This document shows, in pieces, positions 32,148 through 43,783 of a stretch of DNA of 64,000 nucleotides (position 1 is its first letter; every line of letters begins with the position of its first letter). The notes under the pieces are model-generated. The model saw only the letters and a program-made list of their open reading frames with translations, had not been told where the DNA came from and made no database searches. The stretch spans positions 944,977-1,008,976 of the forward strand of contig NW_006917091.1 of the NCBI RefSeq assembly GCF_000516985.1, in the 5' to 3' direction. This DNA comes from Pestalotiopsis fici W106-1 (taxonomy: Eukaryota; Ascomycota; Sordariomycetes; Amphisphaeriales; Sporocadaceae). The position numbers and the translations under genes were made by a program.

Positions 32148-33530
32148 TCAAATCTTTGAAATCATGAACAGTTCACCAGAGGCATCACTAGTCATGTAGA
32201 GACGGCCGTAACTATCAAACACTAGTCCAACAGGACGAACGCACGTAGTCGCCGTGCACGTCTGACCATCCGCGCGTTTCGGAGAAAACACCTTGGCGTA
32301 TCCAATCTGATTCCGGGCCGCAACCGGCGCATAGGAGCCGTCGCTGGCCTTTGCAAAGGGCACGCGAACGACACCAAAACCCGTGGGCGGCGACCGGTCC
32401 CAACTCCCGTGGAGTGAGACCCAGAGGTTCTTGGAGCCGGCGTCAAACTTGGCGTCGAGCGGGGCCGAGTGGGCGGGAAAGATGAGCCTTGGTGGTGTAG
32501 ACTTTTGAATACACGTCGTGTCATTGAAGGTGCTGCTGGGCGACGTGACAAATTGGTCGCCCAGGACAAAGTTGGTCTTGTCCTTGAATTGCTTGGGGTC
32601 GCCGACGGTGAAGCACGTCGGGTAACCGTACCACTTGTTGTTGGGCTTGCTCACGTCGCCTAGGAAGTTTAACTCCTCGGCTGGATTGTTCAGATGAACA
32701 TCAGTTGTTTGCCCATTGGCGGTTCGGGTCAGGTCGTCGGCGCTGTTTTCCACGCCCCACAACCTCAAATCTTATGTCAGTCTTGGATTCCTGATGCTGT
32801 CCACGGTTGACTCACATGCCGCCGGCGTCAAAATCGAGACCGACCTCGTTGCGCAGACCATAACCTGCATTGTAGCCCTGCGTCACGTAATTATATCCGC
32901 CCTGGGGGACATTGTTGAGATCAAAGACCTTGACAATTGCCCGTGCAACGCTTGGGTCGATGGATGCTGCATCAATATTCGCGTTTGAGCCACATGACAC
33001 GACAAGCAAGTTCGGATTTTTGGGAGAGAATGTCAGCGTCCTTGTGGAATGTCCACTGTTGCTCATTCCCTGGACCACGACGGTCCGAGCATTTCCCAGT
33101 TGGCCACTGGTGACATTGTAAGACCAGCTATACACTGTAGTGGTACTGCTGGCATACAGCTTGTCTTGCCTGGAGTTGAGGTAGATGCCATGATTTAGGG
33201 AAGACAATGACAGTAGTGTGGCGCTCTTGCTAATACAGCCGGAAGAGGCATAGACCGTATGCTGGCTGATGCCCTTGCCTCGCTCAAGGATGAGAAGGCG
33301 GCCTGCCTTGTCCGTGATTATGCCTCGCGGATTGGCAAGATTTCCTGCGATTTTGATGGCACGATAGGCCGGATCAACCGCATAACCATAAAGGGGAGCA
33401 GGCACATTTGGGCACTGGGCACTCGCTGCATCTGATTAGATACTGTTGACGAATGGAAAATGACAGGACTCAACGACAAACCTAGCCCGAAAATGACCCA
33501 AGCCAGTATAGCAGTGCATTGAAAGTGCAT
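32148..33530 (-). CDS. Secreted PQQ-type / L-sorbosone dehydrogenase-like beta-propeller oxidoreductase
   Basis: Three exons (33530-33482, 33431-32816, 32763-32148) give 426 residues. A signal peptide (MHFQCTAILAWVIFGL) is followed by a mature start near CPNVPAPLYGYAV. The rest has the repeated strands of a six-bladed glucose/sorbosone dehydrogenase propeller: NPRGIITDKAGRLLILERG, NHGIYLN, RTLTFSPKNPNLL, YGLRNEVGLDFD, WGVENSADDL, KWYGYPTCF, LWVSLHGSWDRSPPTG and a final VFDSYGRLYMTSDASGELF. In fungi this group includes AA12 pyrroloquinoline-quinone enzymes that oxidise sugars outside the cell. It sits directly 3' of the precursor. It may be a cluster member oxidising the secreted product, or simply the right border. 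There is no cellulose-binding or cytochrome domain. Confidence 0.83.
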
Positions 33531-34261
33531 GATGCAGAATGATGTGGTGACCAAGAAGATAACCCGCCGGACGACAGTCTGTGCTCCAGGAAAGTCAAAG
33601 AATTGAACATGCAGGTCAAAAGTATCCGGAAATTAGAATGAAGGCGACTATATATAACAAATATCACGTTTCCTAGCTAACAGGGATGTATACATTCGCC
33701 CAGGGAAAGACAATGCTGAGGCACATTCTGAAGTAAGTTGACAGATTCCACTACTGCCCCCCTCTCCATTTTCTGCATCAACCATGGAACCTGTGATCAG
33801 TTTCTGAGACCTGAAAAATGGAAAAAGAAAGGTTTCCATTAAAGGATGACTGCGACTGTTGCTGGTGAATATTTAAATCCTCTTGGCATACACGGCTCGT
33901 ATAATCTCCGGGTGTATGACGCCTTGGGCTTTCAATACCTGCGTGAGGGTGGAAAGTGAATGGAAAAGTAAGTGGAGTTCTGCTGCGATCTAACCGAATG
34001 GCTTGCAATGTCTAAGACTTGCCACTGTGGCTTTTAAGAAATGTCGAATTGGATACTAGTGTACCAACACTTAAGCGAACAAAAGCAAGTGAGCTTGTCT
34101 CTGACTGTGAGGAATAAACTTTGTTATAACAAGAAGCAAGGAACCACAGCCGGCCCCAGGTCATGAAGAATGCAGGTCAATTATGTGACAAGTAGTATCA
34201 AGATATAAGCCCCAAACCTTCTGTGGCGAGCTGTATAGTAAGCCATTCTACTATTTCGCTC
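33531..34261. other. Intergenic, 0.7 kb; no gene seen
   Basis: AT-rich promoter side of the sorbosone-dehydrogenase-like gene and 3' side of the pseudokinase. This is probably the right boundary of the peptide cluster. Confidence 0.5.
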
Positions 34262-37200
34262 TCATACGAGTACCTGGGTTGTCGCCAACCCTCCGACTAG
34301 CACCGCAGCAAGAAAGGTTACAGGAACAAATGCATTCTGCAAATCCAGCTTGTCCACAAACGAGAGCCAAAAGACGACAAAGGCCATACCGAGACTGTAG
34401 CTGATGCCGGTCCACCAACATACCCTCTTTAGCGACAACCCTTGAATGGCGTGTAATCCGTATGCCTCTGTGCCTCGGACATCTCGTAGCTGAGGTGGGT
34501 TTCGTTTCTTGGGTATCTCGGCTGTGAGATGGGTCTCGTCTCTGCCAGCACCGGTGTCGTGGATGCCCCGGAGGACTTCCTCGGCAATCATTTCTCGGTA
34601 AGCCTCGAGATACGCTCCCTCGTGATCTGAATGTGCATACTCGTATTCAGCATTACCTATTGGTAGTCCAAAACCTAACGGTTTGACACGTTTGTTTTTG
34701 ATAATTGCGAACTGTACACAATGAGTTTAGTAAACCCCATGTATCCAGATCCCAGAACATACCTTGACAAACTTGATCTTGGTGCATGTTTTCCATGAAA
34801 ATATATGCTTATACCAGCTGTTACAGCTGCGGAGCTGTTCCTTCATTCTTGCCAACAGAGCCTCGTCGTCCGGCAAGATGTGAACGTTGGTGATTGCACA
34901 CATTTTCGTTTCTGGAACTTCAACAAGGATTTTATCTACGCAGAGATAAATTTCTTTCGTTCTCTCGTTGAGTAACTCAATGTCCGGTGTCTCGACAGAC
35001 ACCACATCCAGTCCAATGCTGCCACTGTGAGGTTGTCTGAAGCCAGTGGCAACGGGATGGTCTTCAAGGGGAGTGCTGGTGGTTGGTAGGAGAGGACGCC
35101 CCGTGGTCAAAAGTCCTCTACACATATCCATCAACTCTTTTGCTGAAGCAGAAGAGATGACCTTGGAAAGCCGCAATTTTCCATACTTGGTCGCACGTTA
35201 ACATCAAATATTTCCGACAATGTAAAAGGTATCTCACTTTCCAGGTCACTCTCATTTGGCCTTCCTGGCAAGGATAGATGACCTGAGGCAATGGCGACCA
35301 GTCAATCGGGGAGCCAAGCTGATGCTCCAGACTGATTCTTAGCTTGTCAAACCAGAGGGGTTGTTTGCATTCTGAGGAAGCAGTGAATGTGAGGATTCGA
35401 TGACCATCGGTGAACCCATGACTTGGATTTATGGAACGTGGATCTAGTGACTAAAGGTTCATGAGTAAGATTGAGAGACTAGATACGTTTATAGTGGTAC
35501 TTGCCTTGGTGAATGCCTCACATACTTGAAGAGCTGACCATCGTTCGACGGGAACGTCGTCGAGCATTCTCTCTATAGTTGAGTACGCCATTTTTGCAAT
35601 GGATGATTTCTCAACGTGAAATTTCATCCAGGATAAGACTTCTTGTTTCACGAGCAACTCTCCTTCATAACATCCGCTGTAAAATGCATCGGTCGAGATG
35701 TTTTTATCAGTGTTTGTAGTTGTAATAAATCGTCGCAAATCCACAACGCCCTGGCGACCTTCGGTCATGAATGCGACAAGCTCCACAAAAACGCACCCAA
35801 GTGTCAAAACATCGTTTGCGAATACTGTTTCCGATATCCGGATTGTGTCCAATATCCGGAGTGTGTCCCATATCGGGACTCTGTTCAATTTCTGGTTTCG
35901 GCCTGTGTCGACCTCCCAAGATGCGGTCATGGCACTGGCCTGGCTCAAATCAACCGATGAAGAAAAGTTGGCAAGCTTTAGTACAAGTTCAGAAGATCCT
36001 GAAACGTGATAAACTAGTATATTAGACGGCCGGATGGATCTGTGTGCAATTTCTAGTGTCCCATGCAAGTAAGCAAGAGCACTTGCCAATGCTTCGAATT
36101 GGGTAGCTGGAATGGTGGGACCGTTGGGCGATTGGTAGTGGAACAGTTGCCTAAGATCGCATGGTGCCAGAGGCGAGATGAAGTTCCATGAGATTTCTGA
36201 ATCAGAATTGTCGTCAAAGCAGAACGCGGCTATCGTTTCAACGAGATTTAGATGCTGCAATTGGTTAACTTTGCGAAGTCGCTCTTTGAGTGCTACAAAG
36301 TCGCAGAAATCTGCGCCGCTGTGAAATCTCTTGACAGCCACCGACTCTGGCTATGGAATGGTCAGCTCTTACATCAACCCCTTCATTGATTTGAGGAGAA
36401 ATTGAGCCAACTGGACTATTTGCTTACCTTGGGGTTGTTGGGCAACCGTGTGGCCGGTTCAAGTAACGACCTAAAAATCGAGCACGTCTGAAAAGTTCCA
36501 ATCAAACCATCATGAAGCCTATGAGCCTTGCCTTGGTTTTGTGAGTTGACAGCATCATGGTATTGCGTCAATGAGAATTCCGTATTGTTATGTCGAGGGC
36601 GCAGATCCTTCAACCGTAAGCTTTCGATGTCTGAGAATATAGGTTCGACTATATCAGGAAGCAAATGTGGACTTTTAAGAACGCCAGATGTCGGAAATTG
36701 CTTGAGCAAATCATTTTCCATCGAAATCCTTTGAGACACTCTTGCCTCCATGGTGATGTACCGGACTTGATCCTCTGATAGTGGCTTGAGGGATTCAAGT
36801 AGAAGGATATCCTGAAAAATCTATAGATTCTCAATAACGCTTCTTCTATTATTATTTGACCTGTAGTTTGTCGGCTACACTGATCAGACTTACATTGATA
36901 GTACAAGATCCTGGCAGAAACATTTTTACGAGTAGCGCTTCCAACTTCTTGACATCGATACTCTCATGATCTGAAATCTTCAAAATCAATCTCGTGCGTT
37001 GATTTGGATTTGATTGAGATTCATGTAGCCATTCCCTTAGCAGGCTTTGTGCAGGTGAGTCGGCAGATGGGTCCCCGTTCGGCAATTCATACTGTCCATA
37101 CCGTCTCTCATCGAGCCAAGCGCATTCAGCGACATCTCGAGGATGTGAAGGATCCGAGGCTCCATGGCCCGGGGATGTTCTGTACGACGCATATATCGTG

Positions 37201-37289
37201 AATATTATATAATTGGCTATAGCGACGAGAAGAATCGGCACAGCTGCTATGATAGCAATGGCAGCTTGGGCGCCGCTGCTGAGACTCAT
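34262..37289 (-). CDS. Membrane-anchored pseudokinase
   Basis: Six exons, all phase 0: 37289-36894, 36820-36428, 36350-35505, 35450-35238, 35185-34763 and 34711-34262, giving 906 residues. There is a membrane helix at the N-terminus (about 8-32) and a hydrophobic pair at the C-terminus. The centre is a kinase-like fold. The beta-3 lysine is present (SVAVKRF), but the catalytic loop reads HRSIRPSN instead of HRD..N and the DFG equivalent is ANF. Both catalytic aspartates are therefore absent. The F-helix remains as NDVLTLGCVFVEL. Between these, a short tandem repeat fills the activation-segment position. The fourth intron end uses a GC donor (AG|GCAAGT at 35504). A post-kinase domain has a WYKHIFSWKTCTKIKFVK motif. 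The role is unknown, probably scaffolding or signalling at a membrane. Confidence 0.75.
35828..35885 (-). repeat. 18-bp tandem repeat within the pseudokinase
   Basis: On the coding strand three units in a row start GATATGGGACACACTCCG, then GATATTGGACACAATCCG, then a degraded GATATCGGAAACAG copy. They encode IWDTLR, ILDTIR and ISETVF. The repeat replaces the segment where active kinases have the activation loop and APE motif. Confidence 0.7.
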
Positions 37290-38115
37290 GGATATGTCCC
37301 AAGCCTGAGGTCACCGTTAGAGAAATAATTCTGCGCAATACATTCAAAGGAAAATGTACGAATGTCAAAGAGGCCAGTGCTCTTCGATCAGAATTATGGT
37401 GGACTGGATGCTGAAGATGTCCCCCCATTACCCCACTGAAGCCTGGGGAAATGACTGCGTGTTGTTCGGCACACGTGATACGCTGCGCGAACATGATCTG
37501 ATTGGTCGGTAATATGCCTATTGGCCAGAATTATATCACTGACGGTCAATGACGGAGGACATGGATGAGAAAAGTGTCCACAAAATTATGTCTCCTCATA
37601 TCTTGATGTTGAAGATTATTGTTCCACCTGTCATCTGCCTTGAACAAGTGCCGTCAACACCACGGCAGTGAAGTTACCGAAACCGTACACGTCATTGTTG
37701 AAGATGGATATAAACTTGAATAGGCTGTCTCTTTCTAAGAAAGAAAAAGGAGGAAAACAAGATTGAAGCAGGTATCATTACAGGTTCAATGTAGTCCTTA
37801 TGAAATTAAGCATTGGGTTCTAAAAGTTATTCACGACACCCGATTCGATGCAGCCTCGAGCTACTATATCAGTCTGCAGCAAAAATCCGAGTTCCCTAGC
37901 AAAATGCTGTTTCATCTGGGTTGTATTCATACGTCGGAGACGTGGGCTAATATCATGGTGGGCTCGTCCCCCTGTTGTCGTTATACTCGTATTCAAAGTG
38001 CTCTTTTCTTCTGCCGGATGACCTTTATGGCAATAAATAATCGTGCAAGTTATCTTTGGGCTGCGTCCATATCTGACTTGGATAGTATCTTTTCTCTCTC
38101 GAGTGATTTGTCGCC
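37290..38115. other. Intergenic, 0.8 kb; no gene seen
   Basis: Short frames only. It is the promoter side of the pseudokinase and 3' side of the Tma20 gene. Confidence 0.5.
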
Positions 38116-38771
38116 TCAGTCCGTTCCCAACCTCCAGAGGCCATCGCCAAGGTAGTGTGCGTCCTCAATGACGGGGCCCTTGCCCTTTTCTTTCACGGCC
38201 TTGGTTCCCTCGACCAAAAAGCCAATAGCGCAAGCCTCCGTCTTGCCCTCGGCCCTGACAACAACGGGCTCGCCCTTTTCCAGCTCTCGGCTCCACCGGT
38301 CCTCTTCGTCCAATCCCTCGGGCTCGCCGCCCTTGCCGCTGGGCAGGCGGCCGCCAGGGCTCGTCAGGCCAGGGGCCATGAGCGTGGCGCCGGACAGCAC
38401 GAAGCGAATGGCGCCGCGGTCGATGCGTATCGACGGGAAGCCGGCGGGGAAGCGGTGCACCAGCTTGAGGTGGGGGAGCAGTGTGTTGGTGTCGACCTGG
38501 AAGAAGAGGGGCTCACCGTCGAGAACGTAGAGGGTGGCGCGGTCGGGCAGCTTCATGGCCTCCAGCGAGCCCTTCTTGGGCAGGATCTCATCAATGTAGG
38601 CATTCAAGAGCGGGTAGGTTGTCAACAGACTCTGGCGCAAGTTGCGCTGGACTGAGGACTTGAGCTTCGACTTGGGCGCCGTGGGTAGTCTGCGTCAAGC
38701 AATTTGGTTAGCGGCACAGGAGCGAGAGAAAAGAGAAGGCTTCACGGATTGGCATACTCTTTCTTGAACAT
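38116..38771 (-). CDS. tma20: Tma20/MCT-1-like translation factor (PUA domain)
   Basis: Two exons (38771-38746 and 38689-38116) give 199 residues. The start MFKKEYAN is the conserved N-terminus of this family and lies in a 26-nt first exon. SSVQRNLRQSLLTTYP, then LDGEPLFFQVD, then HLKLVHRFPAGFPSIRIDRGAI, then SGATLMAPGLTSPGG are hallmark segments of MCT-1/Tma20. The second half is the PUA RNA-binding domain. The protein pairs with Tma22/DENR to recycle post-termination 40S subunits and to help re-initiation in the cytosol. It is about 15-20 residues longer than the yeast protein, with an extra acidic loop (EPEGLDEEDRWS). The identification is firm. Confidence 0.93.
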
Positions 38772-39305
38772 CTTGACGACTTGTGTAAGCTGTCGGCGTC
38801 TAAGATGGGAAATAATGCCGAGTACAGCGCGAAGTAGAGGTTGGTCGTGTGTGAGCTCGTGAAAGTTTGGAGGGGCAATTGGATGTCGAGTGCCCCGCAA
38901 TTGCAGCAGGCGAGGGGCTTTGGAGATCTGGACAGCAGATAGCGGGGCAACCAGCCCGCGATAAGAGCATCCATACGATGGCCGTCTGGAACCTTGGGAC
39001 ACAACTTGAAGTCGTTCAATGTTCCATGTATGATTCTAAGATACTCAGGTACAAATGATGAGGAAGGGAAAAGAAAAGAAAAGGGTGATTACATAGAAGC
39101 CAACGTTCAAAAAAGAGATGACGGGTAATTATCACAGTCGCATAAAATGTAGTTCATGTTTAGATGGGTAAATATCGTGTCTCATAGCTCATTGTACTCT
39201 GCGTAGGAAGACTAGTAACACAAAGGTCGGCTTTTGCTTGCCATTAAAGAATGCCCGTCACTTGAGTCCAACTACTCCAAGGCCTTCAAGACCTGGACCA
39301 CTTGC
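38772..39305. other. Intergenic; no gene seen
   Basis: 534 bp between the Tma20 start and the inhibitor stop. Confidence 0.5.
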
Positions 39306-39645
39306 TCAACCGTGCTGGACGTGGCTGACGGTGCCATCCTCCTTGAGGTGGACATTGAGTCTGTCGGGCTTGAAGTCCTTGGTGACCATCATGCCAGGCT
39401 CGATGACACGGCATTCCTCTGGAAGATCCTTCTTACAGAAGCTCTGAAGCAAATCGTCAGTAATTGCGTTTGATTGAGTGAGTGGCGTCATCTGATTAAT
39501 TAAAGACAACGACTCATCGAGAACTGGGTTTCCTTACCGTCTCGTCCGAGGAGCCATCTGACAGCTTCTTGCCAACAAGCTTGTTGGTCCAGTGCTCGGT
39601 CTTGTCTCCCGAAGTGCCGGTGATTCCTGGAACGACAAGAGGCAT
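39306..39645 (-). CDS. Proteinase inhibitor I78-family protein
   Basis: Two exons (39645-39538 and 39443-39306, phase 0) give 81 residues. The family signature runs through LVGKKLSDGS, then CRVIEPGMMVTKDFKPDRLNVHLKEDGTV. The exposed VIEPGMMVT loop is the inhibitory strand, as in potato-inhibitor-I/I78 proteins. The last residues (VSHVQHG) close the fold. No signal peptide is present, so it would act inside the cell, probably on serine proteases. Similar small genes are common in filamentous fungi as paralogues of proteinase B inhibitor. Confidence 0.83.
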
Positions 39646-42600
39646 GTTTGCGGTTGATCTGAAAGGTTTTCTTGTAGTGGTGAGGTTGCTGATATGAGTT
39701 TTTATTTGCCAAATTAGACGTGGTGTAGTGTTGCTCTGTAAAGACATCATGGTGGTAGAGGCTGTTGGTCACTCTCTTTATGTAAGTCCAGGACCTATGA
39801 CGTAGGCAACAGTCAATGTCCGCAGGTTTCGTGGCAGTCAAGTGTGTGTGTGCATCTAGGCACCGGTCATCTGATGGCACTTGAGCCTCTCTTGCAGGCG
39901 GCAAAAGCGCCTCGCCTAATAATGATTAGGAAACGTCTTGGCGACTTTATATGATGATTCTATCGACAAGTCGGAATGCTACCATGAGAAAACGATTCCC
40001 GTATGCAAATGATAGATGCATGCGAAATGCGAACAGGGGACTCGTCCGACTACACCACAGTAGCCAAATCCGACTCCTGGCCTAAGCGCAAACCCCCAAT
40101 GCGATTAATCTTTATACTGTGGTATGATGGGTAAGTAAAACGTCCCTGGTAAGTATTTTGGAGCCACTTGTGCAGCTCTTGTGCACGTCTTGTGCGTGTT
40201 TTGGCAGCTGTCGAGTGGGCGCCCCATCAGATCTGGTACTTGACCAGGGGTGTTTTATTTACGCCTGCAACCACAGTATGCAAATGGACTGCTACGGCTA
40301 CGATTCACAAAGGTTGTCGTTACTGATATTTTATTGGGGGATAACATTGATGCTGATCGTGTTCAGTGCATTCTCTCCACTTGGCCTACTTTCAATGTAT
40401 CCTTGGTAAACAATACATTAGTTGCGAATGTTCTTTGTGCGTTCGGCCGCAGTCAGCAATAAGCACAAGCTGCACTATCTTAGCTCCTTCGTAGACAGAC
40501 TGTAAATTAATACTAGGTACCTACCTATCCTAGCATGTTGACAAGAATTAAAGACACAAGAACAAGACGATGATTCATCTATAGAAACAGGAAACAGAAC
40601 TGTGTTGAAGATATCAACAACAACTGCAAACATCTCGAGTACACGAGGTGGAAGTGCCGAAAGACCGAGCTTGGGGGCATTCGTCGTTGTAAAAGTGCTT
40701 TCATGGATAGGGGTTCTGGATTGATGGCAGCTTGCGACATGCGCAACGTACCACGACTATGCACGGGCTTAGTGGCCGCGAATCTCGAGGCGAACGGAAA
40801 TGCTATTTAATCTATCCAATTTCTATTGAAGTTATTGTGCTTCATAGGCTCTTTGTCAAAGCTGTACTCATACGAAGAAGTTGATCCATAGATTGAGGTA
40901 GATACGCAACACTTCGTACAATAAAATGAAATATCGGCAAGGTGGATGATGAGTCCAACCTGCTATGCATCCTCTTTGGGCAATTCTTCGACTTGTTCTT
41001 GGCTGCGGATAACATAATGGTTACTCAGCCACAATGCCCCAGACTACAGGTGTACGTAGTGGACCATCTGGAAGGAAAAGCCGGCCGCTCGGTTGGTGCC
41101 AGCCAGTCGAACCCAGTCTTTCCGTCCCCACACGTTGCTGACCGTCAGCCCCCAACGGGCGCGTCGATGGTCCAAGTCCTAACTCAGCTCCATCCAAATT
41201 CGAAAGCAAGCAACACGCAAACAAATAAACAACCGAAGCAAATCATGCAGCTGGAAAAGGCTGAGAAAAAGTGGCTGCTGAATTGTATATGTAGCCAGTT
41301 ACAGACACTACCTATGCCGCTGTCAAGCTATCAGCGCGCCAAGTGCATGCATATATGTGCATACGTTGCTTCTATGCACGAGTCGTTAGACTTAAAAGGA
41401 GACAGTCTATTGTAGATCTCAATGGTAGAGGTCAAACTACCAAAGAGTTTTACCATGAGAAGCCAAAAAAAAAAAAAGATGGTGCCAATTCTTTCCATCG
41501 CGCCTTCCAGATTTGCTATCGTCTATAGACGATATCGTGCTTACTTTTCTGGCGTCAATATTATGAGCTGGCTGCGTGCACTTTTTGTTGCTGTTTCTTA
41601 TTAGGAGACAGACACAATGTACCTGGTAGCAGTGTCAGTGAGACGACAGACGAGAGCTGTCCAGGGGCTGACGAACCAGATGGTCCGCCGTGTGCCTATT
41701 TTGGGCCCGTGGCGGGGTCCAATCGTAATCGCGGTTGCGTTGTGGCAGCGGCCAGCTATGCCCTCTAGGGCCAAGCCGAGAACTAACCCAGCTGCTAAGA
41801 CAGGGGTGTCGCCTGCTAAGTGGTCATGGACGCCCCCTAGCTCTCTCTCTCTTTGGTCCCCTATCGTGTTCTGAGCCCAGTCAATCAGTGAGAAAAAAGT
41901 TTGGCGTGTCTTTTTTCTCTGCAATGCGGCCTCCTAATTGAATCCTTCCATACACGTTCGGCGCAGCCTCTCCTGTCCTGTCCCGTCTTGCTGCGCTTCC
42001 ATTGTTGGCCTGTCTGTCAGAGTGTCTGTTTGTGCCCCCCTTGCGACTCTGACTGTGGCTTGGATGCTTGAACTCCTCTCAACACTCCTCGTCTCTTTTT
42101 TCTCTCTCTTTGCCCGTCCAACTCCTGACCCTTTTTACGGCCGCTTCGCTGCATCCTGACCGACTTGACTGTCCCTTTCACTCCTCTCATCCCATATACA
42201 TATCGTACATACACAATTCTGTACAATATCTCCTCCCCCGATTCCACTTGTTCCCCCCATCTTTGCTTCGATTCCCATTCGGCAATCGAAAGGAGGTTTT
42301 CGTAATCTTAGATTATAGAGATACCCTAGAACGTCGGATCGGCGCAGCAGTACCACCCAGGCCAAGGCTCAAGCCCACCCCCATTTTCTGAAAAAAGTTG
42401 CACGACCTGCCGGCATCTTACACCTCTTGTCTTCATCATCTCCTGAAAAGGTAACTTTGCTCTCGGGCGCCAACGCAATATTCTGCAGCAGTAGCAGCGG
42501 AGGCAGCAAGCAGTTACACGCAGCCCCTTAGACAATTCGGTCGGCACCAGCATACGCGAAAAAAAAAATATACCTGGCACGCCTCGTTGCTGCACACCTC

Positions 42601-42655
42601 GGCTTGCTACCTGCTTCAGCTCGTTTGGCACCCGATAAAACCCAAAACCGCCATA
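39646..42655. other. Long intergenic region (3 kb); no supported gene
   Basis: No frame on either strand shows a recognisable domain. It contains a GT run near 39842, an A12 run near 41465 and, on the right, a CT-rich tract (42080-42260) that looks like the 5' leader of the mucin-like gene. The middle (40.1-41.9 kb) may hold an unrecognised non-coding transcript. Confidence 0.45.
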
Positions 42656-43783
42656 ATGCGATCCTCGCTGCCGATGACCCTTTTGGCCCTTGTGCCTACT
42701 CTAGTCGCCTCCACCGCTACCCCCGAATGCATAAACTCCAGGGCCAAGGAGCTTGCAGGAAGGTCGCTATGCGGCGACAAGAAGACCCTGCGGAAGTGCT
42801 ATGAAAAGGCCTCTGGCGAGCTCCTCGAGAGCGCTATCCAGGAGTGTCTTACCAATGCCGGTTGTACAGAAGCTGCAGCTGCAGTTGAGGCCAGCTACTT
42901 GATTACGTTCTGCGAGGGTGAGGAGGGCGAATTGAAGAGAAGAGACGGTGAGTTGAAACCTGCAGAAAAAAAACACTTGACTTGCAATTGTTACTGCATG
43001 AGCCAATTGGCTGGCCTAATGGGGGTCCCATTTCACCCGACTGTGCGCTGGGAATTGAAAGCCTCTGGCCACTTCAAATTCGCGAGGCTGCACAAAGGCT
43101 GCCCCCTGAACCCGACACCTACATTCTACGCCTAGAAACCACTCGCTTCTTGCATCAAGAGCACCTTTGCTAATGCTTTCCCTCCTCCAGTTCGTGTTGC
43201 ACGCGATTCAGTAGCCTCTGGCACCGATTCAACCACGAGCTCAGAGACCACGACGACTACCACAGACTCTACGTCTTCGACAACCACGAGCGTTGCGTCG
43301 ACAGCTTCGACGGGCACTGTCGCCAAGCGTACCGACACGACGACTGCAGCTTCCACTACAACTGCTGCCACGACCGCTGCGGCAACCACCAGCAACTCAT
43401 GCTCAACTGCCTCCAAGACCAAGGTTTCGGCCTGTGACTCGGACAATGAGTACAACTGCAGTATGACCGAGACCGAGACCATGGTCTGCATTGCTACCAT
43501 GTACTGTGACACGGACTCGGAAGGCAACAACCTGTGTATGGTTCGTCAGGACGGCTTGACGACTTCCGGAGCCGTTGTGACCATCTTCCTCGCTGTTTGC
43601 CTGACTGGTATCATTGCTACCATTACCTTCCTCTGCTGCAAGGACCGCAAGGAGGCGAAGCGCAACCGCGCTCGTGCCGAGGCCGCTGCTATCGCCAAGG
43701 CCAACGCTCCCACGAAGCCCGCCACGAGAAGCGTCAGCCAGAGAACTACTGGTGATGCCCAGCCCAACCCCTTTTCTGGTTAG
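42656..43783 (+). CDS. Mucin-like single-pass membrane protein with Cys-rich ectodomain
   Basis: Two exons (42656-42947, 43191-43783) give 294 residues. A signal peptide (about 1-20) is followed by a small domain with six cysteines (ECINSR, SLCGDKK, KCYEK, ECLTNAGC, TFCEG). After this come a Ser/Thr-rich O-glycosylation region (about 105-165), a second Cys-rich segment (NSCSTASKTKVSACDSD, then CSMTE, MVCIATMYCD), one membrane helix (AVVTIFLAVCLTGIIATITFL) and a basic cytosolic tail of about 45 residues. The layout is like fungal cell-wall sensors of the WSC/Mid2 class, but the ectodomain is not a WSC domain. I do not recognise the exact family. The long upstream CT-rich leader suggests strong or regulated expression. 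Confidence 0.72.

Noticed and set aside
38155..38655. 166-residue plus-strand frame
   Set aside because: Antisense of the Tma20 coding sequence.
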